NCBI RefSeq assembly: GCF_963678635.1 | Contig: NC_087064.1 | Location: 37,617,706 to 37,681,705 of the forward strand | Source: Symsagittifera roscoffensis | Taxonomy: Eukaryota > Xenacoelomorpha > Acoela > Convolutidae | Direction: 5' to 3' | DNA: 64,000 nucleotides | Shown: in pieces, positions 1-11,526 of the stretch | Numbering within the stretch: position 1 is the first letter of the stretch | How the letters are laid out: each line of letters starts with the position of its first letter | Notes under the pieces: generated by a model | What the model was told of the DNA's origin: nothing | Database searches by the model: none | Seen by the model: the letters and a program-made list of their open reading frames with translations, nothing else | Program-made: the position numbers and the translations under genes

Positions 1-1300
1 ATCAAATTGAATATAACTAATATTGAATTAATTTGATGCCAAAATTAAGCTCTTTTTTATTTGTGCCAGCGTAGTATTTACAGTCCGAAAAAAACAGAAT
101 ACAAAAATACTGCCTGAATTTTATACAAACTTTTACCGCTTTTCATAAATAAGCAACAACTTGCAACTATTCTTATCTGCCGATTGTTCTGACCATTGAA
201 AAAAGAGAAAGATGTTTGTAAGCAGGTGTTTCAATTTCCTTGTTGTTTTTTATTTTTCCACCCAAAAACAACAACCAGAAAAAAGTGTCATCTAATTGTG
301 TCGAGTGATATATTAAATTAAATATCTTTCAGTCATTGTTCGAACTAAATTTGACTAGGAAATCCAGAAAAAATTTCCGTTGTTGAGAAAAATCGAATTG
401 AATTTGTGGAACAAAAATTTTTTTTTTTAATTTGAAAACTTTCTCCACAAAAAATTTAAGAGAAGGTTTTAAAAGTTTTTAGAGTTTGATGTTTTTCATT
501 TTTGTTTAAAAATCAAATATTGTCTGTTTGGCATAATTCGTTTATTTTTCACGACTAATTCACTAGCTTTCTTTATCGCTTAACATTTTTTTTGTAGTTT
601 TTTTAATGCACTTGGAGGGAACATTCTGGACTACTTGCAGAGCAACCGGTTATCCACATAAAGTTATCTTCTTTGTTAATCTTGAAAGAATCGTATCATT
701 GATCTTTGTAATAAAGAAAAGAAATTCGAATGAAAATTTTCTACCATTGCTACAGAAGCAATCTGCGGCAGGGTGTACCCAATGTCTAGTCAAAACAATA
801 CAGTACAGTGCCACTACATTCCAGATAACCAAATTTAATTTGGTTGGTTTGATTGCTCCATAAAATTCTTTTTGGAATTTTAACGCCATTTTTGGAATAA
901 AACAACTCGAAAATTCTCTAAAAAAGAATTTGACAATTTCCTTGATTTTTTAATGTTTTTTTTTTTGTGTTTTTCTCTAGTCAGTTTTTGACAAAAACTC
1001 ATAACCATTTTACCTATTTCATTGAAATTGTCAAATATTCTAATTTTTAGTCTTTTACACAGAATTTTTATCACACCACACACAAAAACGACAGTGATTT
1101 AAAACAAAAAAAAATTGCACATTTTTCAAGAGTATGCGCAGCAACGGGCAATCTATATATTGTTTTTCTATGCCTTTTTTTTGTACACTTTAAAAAGTTA
1201 TAATAAAAGTGATGCAGTTAATTTGTACTTTCTTTTTTCCCACGTGATTTTTCAAGAAATTTTTCTAGGACAACAAAAATATAAACTTCGGAAAAAAATT
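1..1300. other. AT-rich intergenic DNA, no gene recognised
   Basis: Homopolymer-rich sequence with only short open frames on both strands. None has a recognisable motif, splice structure or coding-like composition. I see no clear member of the repeat families found elsewhere in the window. Confidence 0.6.
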
Positions 1301-1500
1301 NNNNNNNNNNNNNNNNNNNNNNNNNNNNNNNNNNNNNNNNNNNNNNNNNNNNNNNNNNNNNNNNNNNNNNNNNNNNNNNNNNNNNNNNNNNNNNNNNNNN
1401 NNNNNNNNNNNNNNNNNNNNNNNNNNNNNNNNNNNNNNNNNNNNNNNNNNNNNNNNNNNNNNNNNNNNNNNNNNNNNNNNNNNNNNNNNNNNNNNNNNNN
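1301..1500. other. Assembly gap (200 N)
   Basis: A run of exactly 200 N. The round length suggests a scaffold gap of nominal size. Open frames that run across it are artefacts. Confidence 0.99.
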
Positions 1501-2650
1501 GGGGCTAGAATTAGTGAAATATTTACAATTAAAAAGTAAGCTTTTCTGAACTTTACAAAAGTGTGAAGGAAACACATCATGGTTAATAATTCTTGCAGTT
1601 TTAGTTTGCAAAATTGATATTTGTATCGCCCCCAAAATTAAGTAGCTCACGGTGACCTTCTCAAAATTGCAGAGACTTTCCACAATGAATGAGCATTTTA
1701 TTCTGCATTATCAACTAAAAGCATCTGAGAAAATAGAGCAAGGAGTTAAGAAGTGTTAAAAGCTATCAACCCGGGCCACTTTCAAAATTATATCGGCTCC
1801 ATGCCAAACTCTAACATATCAGGAGCAGGATTTTTGACCTCTTCACAACGTAAAGAGTCCTCCTCGGGTTCTTTTTAACCGCATCCATTTCGAGCCAATT
1901 CACTCAAAGTTGTTATAAGCCTACCTTTGGCGTCAAAATGTTCAAATATAAACGAGTAAAAAATGAACATGTGGTGCAGGATGTTTTGGCAAAAAAGACT
2001 ATCAGTTTAATGGTCAAGAGAGCACAGAAAATCAATATGCTCGAGCAATTGAATTGTCGTGACTTATCAAAAAGTTCTCTGAAGATTTGCCTATCCCATC
2101 AAGAGCATATTAGATTCATATCTGCCGAGTTTTTGAAAATCTATTTTTTTTACTTTTGCGGTAAACTTTCGCATATAAGCATTAGTGTGAAAATCAAAAA
2201 AGAGTTCTAGATCCGATCACTTTAAAAAGTTGCGATTATTGAAAATAAAACTCTTAAAATTCAATGTTCATGTAATCTTGAGAATTATCGTGGTGAAACA
2301 TATCTCAATGTGGTTACTTTTGTTTATTAGGTTAATTTCATTTATTCTAATTCGAGGCCAAACTGTGTATTTTGAGAATTAGGATCGGATTCCGCTACAA
2401 GGACGCCCTCTCTGATCTTCTTTTGATCTTTCTTTTTCTTTGATTATCCGACAAAAATTTAACATATTTAAAGACTTGTATCGGGATCCCAGAGACCTAC
2501 ACAAACTAAATTTTGCGCCTAAATTATGACGATAAACCAATTTTTATTATGAAGATACATTCACTAAATTTTGACGATAAACCAATTTTTATGTCACAAA
2601 GCACGATTTCAAAAGACCGTGCAGTTTTGTTGGACATTTGTTGAATGCTT
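1501..2650. other. Unassigned intergenic DNA with repeat fragments
   Basis: A 90-codon open frame at 1938-2210 (+) has no motif I recognise, and I do not call it a gene. At about 2350 there is a solo end (CGAGGCCAAACTGTG) of the TIR family described at 4035-5018, followed by its usual GGATTCC motif. At 2521-2591 a short block (GACGATAAACCAATTTTTAT) occurs twice in tandem. Confidence 0.45.
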
Positions 2651-3151
2651 ATTGTTTCGACTTTCGTAACAAAAGTAACGTAATATTTGTGCTCGAGGTG
2701 GTTTTTTTCTTCAGACAAACTTTGTCTGTTTAACTAGTCCTTTTTGACAAAGTTCTTTCATACCACTCAAAGAAAATTGTTGTCTTGAGCTTAAATTTAT
2801 AAAAATGTTTCATTTGTGATCAATTTTCGTAAATGTATGAGGTCAATTCGGGACAATTAACGCGCGATATATTTCGAGCTATTAACGCTTAAGCGGAGAT
2901 TCAATCCGTCTTAGAAATAATTCCAATTTGGTTGAAGGGAGCTTTTCTGCCATAATTAATTTGTTATAAGGAGCAAAATTTATCTATTTGTATTTTATAT
3001 AGCTTGAGGGGAATGAAATTCACAAAAAAAAACGCATATATAAAAAATCATTTTATTTTATTTCACAAAGTTTTTTATGTTTTTACTGCTGTATAGACCT
3101 TAAAAGACAGTCGCGGCATTCAGGGCTTTGCGGTGACACAAGCAGTCTTGT
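2651..3151 (+). mobile_element. Helentron-like 530-bp repeat, degenerate copy
   Basis: It begins GTTTCGACTTTCGTAAC, a mutated form of the family start, continues with the TTTGTGCTCG and TCTTCAGACAAA blocks and the AACGCGCGATATATTTCG core, and ends AGCAGTCTTG. The 3' hairpin is degenerate (CAGGGCTTTGCGGTG). It follows the family structure but has diverged more than the copies at 26623 or 38804. Confidence 0.7.
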
Positions 3152-4034
3152 TTTTTTTAAAGCAAGCGTATGGAATTGCACACTTCCCTTTGGTCAACCC
3201 GAGATATCTAATAAAGAAAATTCAGAAAAGAAACTTATGAGTCAAAAGTCTATCAGGTTAATTTTTATCAGGAAATTGGCTGGCTTTGGTAAAGTTTTAG
3301 TGCTTAATCCGCAGAAGTATGACACTCAAACAGGTCTGAAGTTTAAATCGAAAAACCCCGATGAAATGTATTTGTCTAAATTTATCTCTTGTGGCGGGAA
3401 ATTGTCTTTTTTAGTTCATATCAGAATGAAACTGAGTCGGACAGTTTTTGGTGTTTTTTTACGACTTCAGTAGAAAATGAGGAATGCTCGAGGTGTTTTC
3501 TTCAGACCAATTTTACAAACTTTTCACTCCCTAGGTGTATAGATCCCTTGATCAGCATGAAAACGGCGGCCGTGTTTACTCACCACTTTACTACCTGCAC
3601 CAACAAAATCGGTTGGGATCGATTTTAGTATGAAACAAAATGTAGAAATAATTGAGATCATTTTAGAACGAAAAAAGTACAAAGACTGAACAGAAAAGAG
3701 GAAGATTGACTTGAGATATTTGTACATTGGGTTAAAACGAAATGGTTCTAATTCGATATTAAATCAATTAAAACCCAATTATTTCAGTCTTATTTTTCTT
3801 TTGTTTTTATGGGAATTAAAACAGATTCAAATCAAAATAAGTAGATTTTTTTTCGGAAATTATCAGTTTTTGCCCAATATCCTGTTTACAATGGTAATTT
3901 TTGATGATTTTACCGCAGATTTTCGAGCTCAAGTTTTGATTTTTTAACCCTTTTCTTGAATTGTTACATAGGTTTTGCTCATAATCTGACCTTCAGTGAT
4001 AGTTTTTCATAATTTTTTCCCAATGTTTGAGCTC
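3152..4034. other. Intergenic DNA, no gene recognised
   Basis: Several open frames of 65-79 codons overlap one another on both strands here, and none resembles a protein family. A fragment near 3480-3520 (GCTCGAGGTGTTTTCTTCAG) resembles the 5' part of the 530-bp repeat. Confidence 0.5.
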
Positions 4035-5018
4035 CATTACGAGGCCAAATTGTACAATCTGTGCATTGTAAGCGGATTCCGTAACTGTAAGCGGAATCCG
4101 CAAATTTTAAGTGGAATCCGCAAGTTGGAAGTGGAATCCCCATTTTGTTTGCGGATTCCGTTTACATATCTGTATATTTGTAGTAGCGTTTAAAGTTATA
4201 TCTTTTAATTACAAGGTGGTTACCAGCAAGTTGAATCCCAATTACTAAATTACTACGTTGATCAACTAACTTTTGAAATGCCTAACGTTTGATCCCAATT
4301 CCTGTCAAAGACCCAGCTTCAGTATTTGGGATTGATGGAATCCCAAACACTGACCTAATTTGGCGATATGATGTGCATTGTGTTTCTAAATTTTCTCAAG
4401 CCAATGACTCAAATTAATGAATTCATTCCATATTTTTCCAGTATGTGGGATTTCATCAATCCCAAATACTGGCCAGTATTTGGGATCAATGGAATCCCAA
4501 AACTGTCAAATCGGTGAGTTGCTGTGCATTGCGTCTAAACACTCCCAACCAAAATTATTTATGAAAACATGATCCCAAAAATTGTTTGCTGGGCGATGCA
4601 TCCCGAATACTTAAAATGACAACCACCGATTTAGTTAATCAAAGTTTTAAGATTTGTTCGTAGGTTCCGCTGAAAATGGATAAGAATTCCAGCTCTAGCT
4701 TTTAATCGTTCGTATGCAAGTTCTGTAAAAAAAATCGGAATCCACTTACAGTATGCGGATTCCACTCACGTTTGCGGATTCCACTTACAGTTGCGGAATC
4801 CAGAACAATTAGCTATATTCGCTTGCTGCGGAATCCACAACACAACAAATGTGTCGACAAATTTTACTTTATAGTTATTTGTTCTTGGAATTCACGGAAT
4901 TTTTGTAAGTGGAATCCATTTACTTTTTGGAACATGTTTAAAGATTAGTTCCTGGAATCCAGGAACATACAGACACAAAATTGTGCGCGTATCCACTGCA
5001 CAGTTTGGCGTCGTAATG
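4035..5018. mobile_element. TIR element with internal GGATTCC clusters
   Basis: The left end reads CATTACGAGGCCAAATTGTA. The right end reads TGCACAGTTTGGCGTCGTAATG, its inverted partner with few mismatches, so the 984-bp unit has terminal inverted repeats of about 20 bp. The interior holds many copies of GGATTCC and its complement GGAATCC, often preceded by GTAAGC or AAGTG, concentrated at 4070-4160, 4730-4830 and 4880-4960. There is no transposase-like frame. The same ends recur at 26584-26604, 52828-53010, 53423 and 56316-57488, which supports a dispersed non-autonomous DNA transposon family. The superfamily is not determined. Confidence 0.7.
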
Positions 5019-6559
5019 TTAAAAATTCATTTTTATTGACGATTCTCTTAGTTTGTTGTATAGGTTTTTGCCCATAATCTACTTTACAGTAACGATTTTT
5101 TATTGATGATTTCATTGCTTGTTTTTGAGCTCAGAATCAGTTTTTTTGGACCATTTTCTTGAATTCTATAACATATCTAGCACGTGTATTTTTATTTAGA
5201 AAACCGAGAAAAAGTTCAATTTTTTTTCCAATTGCATGTTTTTACCGGGTATGCAAGAAATCGATTAAAATTGAATTGAAGTGAATTTTTCAGACTAATA
5301 AATCAATCAACTTCGGAGACTTTTAAAAAAGATTTGAAAGGATTTTAGTAAATTTCAGATGGATTTAAGTGAGATTCGGATGGATTTTAGTGAGGCGGAA
5401 AATCCATCCAAATCGATTTAAAGCGGTCCGAAATTTTCAAAAAAGATCAATTTAATTCGATTTAAAACCCATTTCAGTTTTTGAAGAGTACATTTTTAAT
5501 CGAATTGGATTGATTCAAAATCGATTCAAAATCAATTTAAATTGATCCGAAACCATTTTTGTCAGTGTGTATTACACTTTCAGCATCAAAATACAAAACG
5601 AGCGGTGTAGCTAGTTTCATGGTAGGCAATTGTAGTGGTGTACGCACTTTATGGGCCCCTTCGAATTGGTCTGATTAAAAAACCAATTCGAGCATGTATG
5701 TTCCGCGCTCTTCAATGTACCTTCCAATGTCGGAACGAAAAAAAGAAGTGTCACAAAACTTAGTTTGGTTTAGCTAAGGAGCTCAACAGCGCTGAGCCTT
5801 CAATGAGCCAAAGAGATCCTCGGATTAAAACAATGCTGGTCATACATATTCCATAATGCGTAATAAGCATTCGAAACGTTGAAAAAATATGCCTGAAAGC
5901 TCCATAAACAAAAGTTTTTGAAAGTATTTATTTATGCTTAATTCTAGATCAGTCAATACTACTGTCCCTCTCATAAGCTAACAAGCTCAAGAATTATTTC
6001 TTGTCTCTCTTCATCTCTAGGTAAACTAGAAATCAATGCCACGGCTACTACGGTCGATTGCCACTCATCCCTCTGAAGAAATGTTTGGTACCAGTCCTCA
6101 TATCCGAATTTACAACTGGTTCATCTGGAAAGAGGGCTAAGTCTATTTTAACTAAAGAACCACATTATGCGAAGCAGCAGATCTTGCAGTATTTCAAATT
6201 TTTTGTTTAGGCTAACTTTGATTGCTGAATTCTCAACTTTACGGTCAGGTTAATTGTATGAGAATTCCTCTCATAGATTTTCCTCTGCAATTTCAACTGC
6301 AATCTGATATCCCGTCATATCCGCCGTCACCGTTGAACTGTTCTGAGCTGTCCTATCATTGTTCAGGTCTGAGTTTCTGTCACTATCGAAACCTCTACTT
6401 ACTCTCTTCATGTCATAAATCTCTTCATGGCCTATATGGTTGATCCTGTTTTTTTTCTTGTTTTGTTCACGTTTGCGCCCTTGGGTATTAGGCCTTGAGT
6501 TTGAAAATTCGTGTGATTTTTGGCCTGTGTCTGGCTAAGTGGTTCGACGTTATAGGAGT
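5019..6559. other. Intergenic DNA with a short coding-like remnant
   Basis: On the minus strand an uninterrupted frame runs from about 6443 to 6265. It reads acidic and Ser/Asn-rich (for example GFDSDRNSDLNNDRTAQ) and ends in a stop near IAEENL. Its composition is protein-like, but I recognise no family, and it abuts the gypsy element at 6560. It could be a remnant of another retroelement. At 5300-5560 there is a stretch of GGATTTAAGT/GATTCGGATGG-type low-complexity sequence. Confidence 0.3.
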
Positions 6560-6794
6560 TGCCATACCGCGAGGTATGATAACAGTTAAAATTGAATCCG
6601 AACGGATTAGTAAACGACAAAAATATCAACTGAGAACTCAAATAAAACAACTAGCTCGGAAAGTCTCTATTTATGTTCTAACCAACATAACGTTTCGTAA
6701 CATCATACAAGGTGAAGTGACCAATTCAACGCAGTGAGCTAACATCAATATAAATCAATCTTTATCTTTGTTTTGCTAATCCGGCCGGTTGATA
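6560..6794 (-). repeat. 3' LTR of gypsy copy 1
   Basis: 235 bp, matching 11285-11526 through shared blocks such as ACCGCGAGGTATGATAAC, CGAACGGATTAGTAAACGAC and CAACGCAGTGAGCT. The terminal TG of the consensus has decayed to TA here (TATCAACC against TGTCATCC in the partner). Confidence 0.85.
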
Positions 6795-6810
6795 TTCCCC
6801 CCCCCCACCC
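6795..6810 (-). promoter_or_regulatory. Polypurine tract of gypsy copy 1
   Basis: On the minus strand a run of GGGTGGGGGGGGGGAA directly precedes the 3' LTR. This is the expected place and composition for the plus-strand primer of an LTR retrotransposon. Confidence 0.7.
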
Positions 6811-6925
6811 GTGAAAAAAATAACACAAAAAAATAAGATTTGACTTTCAGGTCCCAGTAGAACCGGAGTTTTTGTGTCCCATAAGGACAATGTTGAGTTT
6901 TAAGCCCTCATCAGATATCAGGCTT

Positions 6926-7303
6926 CTACACTGTTTCTTTATATTTCCTCACTTCCTGTTGGATTTTTTCATCGTCCTGATACTCTTTTAGTTGTTTTTC
7001 TTGGTGTTCCTCGATGTCATCTCTTTTATGGTCTGACTCTGTGTTCTCGATTTTCTTGCTGTGTATGTTTGTTACGAGAACCCCCATATCTTGCTTTTTC
7101 TGTGGGCTGTCTGCAGGGGAGACCAAGACGATAGTCTCCATTGCCTGTTCCTCTTTTTGCTTCACCTTCGGTTTTATGGCCTCCAAAAATTTTACGCAGG
7201 CCTTGTACTCCGGCAATTTCTCATAAAATCCCATCTCTGAGATGAGAGTTTTAGGCTGAGTTTTGGACCTGGCGTTGAGAAAGTTGATTTGATGTCTTAG
7301 CAT
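6926..7303 (-). pseudogene. Retrotransposon 3'-terminal ORF remnant
   Basis: A 125-codon lysine/glutamate-rich frame (for example VKFLEAIKPKVKQKEEQAM) lies downstream of the integrase region of gypsy copy 1, just before its polypurine tract. It overlaps the previous remnant in another frame, which suggests one ancestral ORF broken by a frameshift. Its position suggests the C-terminal extension of pol or an additional 3' ORF. I see no envelope-like membrane segment. Confidence 0.45.
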
Positions 7304-7607
7304 TTCCCTGGTGTTTTGTTCGTGGGTAATTCGATTGAGAATTGTTTTGCCGGTAATGGATCACGTTCCCTATGGCATTTATCGGGGCTGGGTTCCCCAG
7401 TGCCCCGGCTAGTGTTGATTGTCTGGTTCGACTTGATTTTCTCGTCGGTTCCAGCAGTTTGGTGGCTTCTTTTTTGCTTACCAGCTTTGGGAATGGTGCG
7501 GTGTTTTCCGAATTCGATGACCCTGAGTCACGCGACGAGGTTGATAGATTGCTTTCCGGCTGCTTCTTTTGGGCTTCCGCTCTCTTTGATACCGTATGGA
7601 ACTTCAT
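7251..7607 (-). pseudogene. Gypsy pol C-terminal region remnant
   Basis: The 118-codon frame contains LVSKKEATKLLEPTRKSSR and ALGNPAPINAIGNVIHYR. It is basic and serine-rich, as the region C-terminal to the integrase core commonly is in gypsy elements. It lies in order after the integrase pieces and before the 3' LTR of gypsy copy 1. The frame starts inside the ancestral ORF, so the start shown is only the first ATG after a disruption. Confidence 0.55.
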
Positions 7608-8120
7608 TTCCCTGCCTGGTGTTCGTTTTATATGATTTCCCCTTGTTCGTTTTCCTGTAGCTTTCTTTTGATCGGGCTATCTTGTAACTCCTTTTGAGTT
7701 AACTTCACTGGTAGTCCCGTTTATGTCCTCTCGGAACATAGGGTGTTGTGATGCGTCAGGGTCTTCAATATATAAAAAACGCAAACAAGATCTTGTTCAC
7801 CGAGCTTATTGATATGTAACGTAGTCGCTAAGTCGTGACGATCATCATGGACCGGAGATCAAAGGATTAGGAACGAACGCAACCCCACTATTTCTCAGTA
7901 GTCTTGGTTGTTTTCCTTTTGTTTGTACCCACGCTAAGTGTCGCGTGTATGTTAAGTTTTTCCTATCGATAGTTTTTTTTTGTTTTTGTTCAAAAGTTTT
8001 CGGGTCTTTCGTTTTCGTTGCTAAATTAATTGTTTTCCGTGCTACTTGTTCTATTCGTTTTCGATAATTGGTTGGATCTCTTGCTGAATGACTTTAAATT
8101 TTTCATTTAGGTTCTCTTTT

Positions 8121-8483
8121 TCAAGAGCTAAAGCTCGCCTGGTTTTCACACCTGTGTCTGATGGCTGTGGGATAATTTTGGCTGGTGTGTGATGAATGGT
8201 TGCAGGCTCCGGGACTCATCTCTTTATCGTGACTCCGTCTTCCGACAACTTTTGGAGGTCTTGCATTATTTCCGATGAAATTGGAGAATGCATAATGTTT
8301 TCGATCTGAACAGGCGTGTTTGGCGTTTTCCCAATTTAAAATGTTAGGTGAACTATTAATTAGTATGTTTGAAAATGGAGTTTTAGCTTGGAGATATGCG
8401 TAACATTTGATAATTTCTGCGTCAACCGAGGCTAATTTGAACGGAGTGTTGTTCGTGCAGTTCTCTTTACTCAGAGTCGCCAT
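8121..8483 (-). pseudogene. Gypsy integrase C-terminal remnant
   Basis: A 120-codon open frame with LINSSPNILNWENAKHACSD, followed by RPPKVVGRRSHDKEMSP. The motif around the tryptophan is of the kind seen after the integrase core in gypsy elements, and the position between the zinc-binding remnant and the pol C-terminus fits. No complete DDE triad can be assembled from the surrounding frames. Confidence 0.5.
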
Positions 8484-8859
8484 TTGAGTGTTTATATCAA
8501 TATTTCTACCACCCCTATTGATCTGTGGTCATCAACCGGTGCAAAGAGGAGTTTTAATTTATTTGATTTGCAAAACAAATTGAAATTTTTCGGCTCGAAA
8601 TGTTTGTGACAGATGGCATCTTAGCTTACGTGGTTCTCCGTTATTTGATATATATCGTTGCATAAAATTCATTGCGACGTCTGCTGTCGTGTTTCAAACT
8701 AACTAAGTTGTTGAAAACTTTGACCACTAATCTGTATCAACTAGTATATATGCATCTTTATTTAGTTCATTCGGGAGAGGTCTCACAAAATCTAATTATA
8801 ACTCTTTGTTAGGTTCGACAACAGGTTCCATTTGGAATGAGTGTTTTTTCCTAATTTTT

Positions 8860-9020
8860 TGTTTGAGTTTTTATCTTGCTCGGTACAAATTTGACTTGTG
8901 TCATCTGCTCAATTGATCTGGGGATGTGGGGAAACCAGATGTATTGACAGAGATCTTGCATAGCCGCCGATCCGGGATGGGTAAGGTCTAAACTATCGAG
9001 TACTGTCTGTCAGAATTGAG
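8860..9020 (-). pseudogene. Gypsy integrase zinc-binding (H2C2) remnant
   Basis: Minus-strand translation reads LDSLDLTHPGSAAMQDLCQY then IWFPHIPRSIEQMTQVK. This matches the typical integrase N-terminus, in which L-THPG...M is followed by W-P-I and then a CxxC pair. The CxxC cysteines are lost (KFVPSK in their place), and frameshifts follow. The broken element cannot integrate on its own. Confidence 0.7.
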
Positions 9021-9487
9021 TTGGGAGTACAACCCGCTCGTCAAAAGCAGGTATCATCTTGTACGGGAAGGCGGTGTCGTATATTGTACCAGTATTGGCC
9101 CATCACTTTCTGCAAGTTTTTCCGGTACAGTGGGGTGTCCTCCTCGATTTCTGGATTTTAGTTACCAGTCCTTTTATTACCTTTTCATGGCTGGCCTCTA
9201 GTTGTGTCTGTGTTGTGTGTTGATGTCATTGTGGGTAGTTCCACGTTTGGCTGAGTTTTCTCCTGACTTGCTCTGTTTGGATCCACGCGGCTCACGCAAT
9301 TTTCTTATATATATTTTTTATCTCGGTCGATAGTTTGGTTTGTGTATCGGTGCTTTGACTTTTTGGCTCCATTTGTGTGGAAGATGATGTTTTAGTCTGC
9401 TCTTTTGTTTGTGAGTGTGTAATTCCGATGTCAAAATTGGTTTCAATGGTTGATTTTTTACTCGATTTCTCTTGATGTGTGATGTTG

Positions 9488-9781
9488 TCACAGAAAGCGA
9501 TATTTGGAATGGTGGTTGTTTTCTTCCTTTTCAGTTGCTCGTTTGATATTTTTTCTCTTGTCCTTGATTGTGGCTGGTGTTGGTGTAGTGTCTAGATGGC
9601 TTTTTTGTCTTTCATTTGTTCTTCGTCTATGCCATCGTGGATCTGAGAGGCTCTCCTCCCGATCGGATTCTCCTTGCCACTTTTTTGTTCGACAACTTGT
9701 TCTGTTACGATCTGTGTGACCTTCGTTTTCCGGAATAAATCCTCCTTCAAATACTTCGTAAATAGTTCGTTTCCGCATCAT
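9488..9781 (-). pseudogene. Degenerate gypsy pol segment
   Basis: A 97-codon, very basic frame (MMRKRTIYEVFEGGFIPE and onward) lies between the RNase H and integrase remnants of gypsy copy 1. I recognise no domain. It may be a spacer region, or an out-of-frame translation of eroded pol. Confidence 0.25.
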
Positions 9782-10028
9782 TTTTGTGCTTGGCAGTGAT
9801 TGTGCGAAATTGACAAAATCGAGTTTCCTATTCAGTGTTTCAGTTTCCGACTAGATCTTGGAATAATTTGTCAGCAAATGGGTGAGATTTTGTTGAGATA
9901 ATTGTCTGCTTGTGCGGTGTGTGAATTGTTCAGATTGCACTTGAGATTTAGATTGGCTTGTTAGTGTTCTTTTATTTTCCCCGCGTTTTTTTGATCAGTC
10001 GATTCGGTGCTGGCTTTTGATTGGCCGG

Positions 10029-10450
10029 TTAATTTAAGATTAAGTTGTCAATCACTTTACGATTAATTATGAATGAGTTGATTGACGTCACAACAAATTC
10101 TTCATCATAATCACTAGGCGGTATTGTTAATCCAAACGGATTTCGGTCCATGTAGTCAACTAATCCCATTTTGTTCCCGGCCAAATGTTTTACGTCAAAA
10201 TTGAAAGGAATTAGCCGATCGATCCATCTTGTTAGTGTACGTTGACTAACTTTTGATCTTTCGCTTGCATTTAATGCGCTGATTAAAACTTGGTGATCTG
10301 TATAAACGGTTTGCTGAGCTTTTTCTTCCAAAGAATTCAAAAACCTTGACGCGAATGCGATCGCAACTTAAGTTTGTGATGTGTTTTGTTCTACAGCTAC
10401 TCCTAGACCAGAAGTTGATGCGTCAAAAACCACGCTTGTTTCAAGGTTTT
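10029..10450 (-). pseudogene. Gypsy RNase H remnant
   Basis: Two frames together read as RNase H. The first part has VVFDASTSGLGVAVEQN, with the catalytic-type FDAS. After a frameshift the second part has VYTDHQVLISALNASERSK, RTLTRWIDRLIPFNFDV and KMGLVDYMDRNPFG. Both TDH and the D of VDYMDR, usual landmarks of the Ty3/gypsy RNase H, are present. It ends in SDYDEEFVVTSI, the tether before the integrase. The frameshift near 10345 and the missing polymerase domain make it non-functional. Confidence 0.8.
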
Positions 10451-10459
10451 CGTCAAAAT

Positions 10460-10967
10460 GTTTATTCGGGGGTGTATTTTGTGGTTGGCCGCCCGGCCTC
10501 GAGGTTGAATATAACCATTTGGTTTTGTTTTGTAGCAGTTGATGATGATGATCCGAATGATGTAGATTACATAGTTCTGCTATCTTCAATACCTTTTTCT
10601 CATCTGCTGGCGTGTTCATACGGGTTTCTGATAGTAATTCCTCTGTAATCTTATCATTATGCATGTGTGCGATGAACACGTCCCGAACCCATTCGTCCTC
10701 GCGGTCCCCCCAGTCTGCTCTTGATGCGAGTTCCACTAAGTCAGCTCTAGTGACTCATTTTTCTTCTGTTTACGATAATTCAAATTGTATCGTTCGAATG
10801 CAATAACTCTCTCTATGGCAAAAGTGTCTTCCAACGATCGCATGAGCGATTTTGTAGTTGTAGATTGTATGTCCAACTCTGGACGTTTTTGCTGTAACTG
10901 TTTTCGGCCTTCCGTGCCTGGGCAGAGGAACAAATAACTTCAAACTTTTGCATCCGCTTCGTCCCAT
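10460..10967 (-). pseudogene. Gypsy gag remnant
   Basis: Overlapping frames read PGTEGRKQLQQKRPELD, EDTFAIERVIAFERYNLNYR and, after a small disruption, VELASRADWGDREDEWVRDV and FIAHMHNDKITEELLSE. This is the helical capsid-type region common in gypsy gag proteins (ERYNF-RKQ-ESLE...EWVRD-F). It is joined almost directly to RNase H sequence, so nucleocapsid, protease and polymerase have been deleted. Confidence 0.75.
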
Positions 10968-11266
10968 GCTACTGAGTTACAAAAGACGCCCTTTTCGAGG
11001 GCTTTTAGGCATCTATTCTCCTCTCCGACTCGTTCTTCTTTGCGCATCTGTGTGCCCCAAAACAACTTCCAAAACAAGCTCAACTTCCAAAGCATGGTCT
11101 TTCAACTTCCAAAACAAGTTCTGGTTGATGTGCTATTTTAGGATTGTCCCATATTAAATTTCGAATTTCGATCCCGTCCTTTGCGAATGCTGCCATTTCC
11201 ACAATCGCGGCCCACTTGGATCATTCTAATGGCGGTTTCGCTGAAGCTTTTTCTTAAACTGAACTG

Positions 11267-11284
11267 ATCCTGCTGGTTGCGCCA
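11267..11284 (-). promoter_or_regulatory. Primer-binding site of gypsy copy 1
   Basis: Directly after the 5' LTR the minus strand reads TGGCGCAACCAGCAGGAT. It begins TGG, as expected for pairing with a tRNA CCA end. Which tRNA it matches was not determined. Confidence 0.55.
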
Positions 11285-11526
11285 TGTCGTACCGCGAGGT
11301 ATGATAACTGTTAATTTTGAGTTCGAACGGATTAGTAAACGACAAAAATATCAACTGAGAACTCAAAAAAATACAACAAGGTCGGAAAGTCTTTATTTAT
11401 GTTCTGATTAACATATCGCGATATTGCGCTTCCCTAACATCAAACAAGGTGAAGAGACCAGCTCAACGCAGTGAGCTGATATCAATGTAAATCAATTTCT
11501 ACCTTTGCCAGTCCGCCCGGATGACA
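11285..11526 (-). repeat. 5' LTR of gypsy copy 1
   Basis: 242 bp. On the minus strand it starts TGTCATCC and ends GACA, so it keeps TG...CA termini. It aligns along its length with 6560-6794, with scattered substitutions and a small indel. Confidence 0.85.

Larger units (their letters stand above)
6560..11526 (-). mobile_element. Ty3/gypsy LTR retrotransposon, internally deleted (copy 1)
   Basis: Two LTRs (6560-6794 and 11285-11526) bracket a minus-strand body. Reading on the minus strand, the LTR begins TGTCATCC and ends GACA; the copy nearest the gag side is followed by a PBS-like TGGCGCAACC, and the other is preceded by a G-rich polypurine tract. The flanks GGAGT (6555-6559) and GGCGT (11527-11531) look like a 5-bp target duplication with one mismatch. 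The body keeps pieces of gag, RNase H, the integrase zinc-binding region and the pol C-terminus in Ty3/gypsy order. Protease and the reverse-transcriptase core are missing between gag and RNase H, and several frames are shifted. The element is dead. Confidence 0.88.

Noticed and set aside
1115-1683. Open frames of 120-144 codons across the N run
   Set aside because: They are artefacts of translating the assembly gap.
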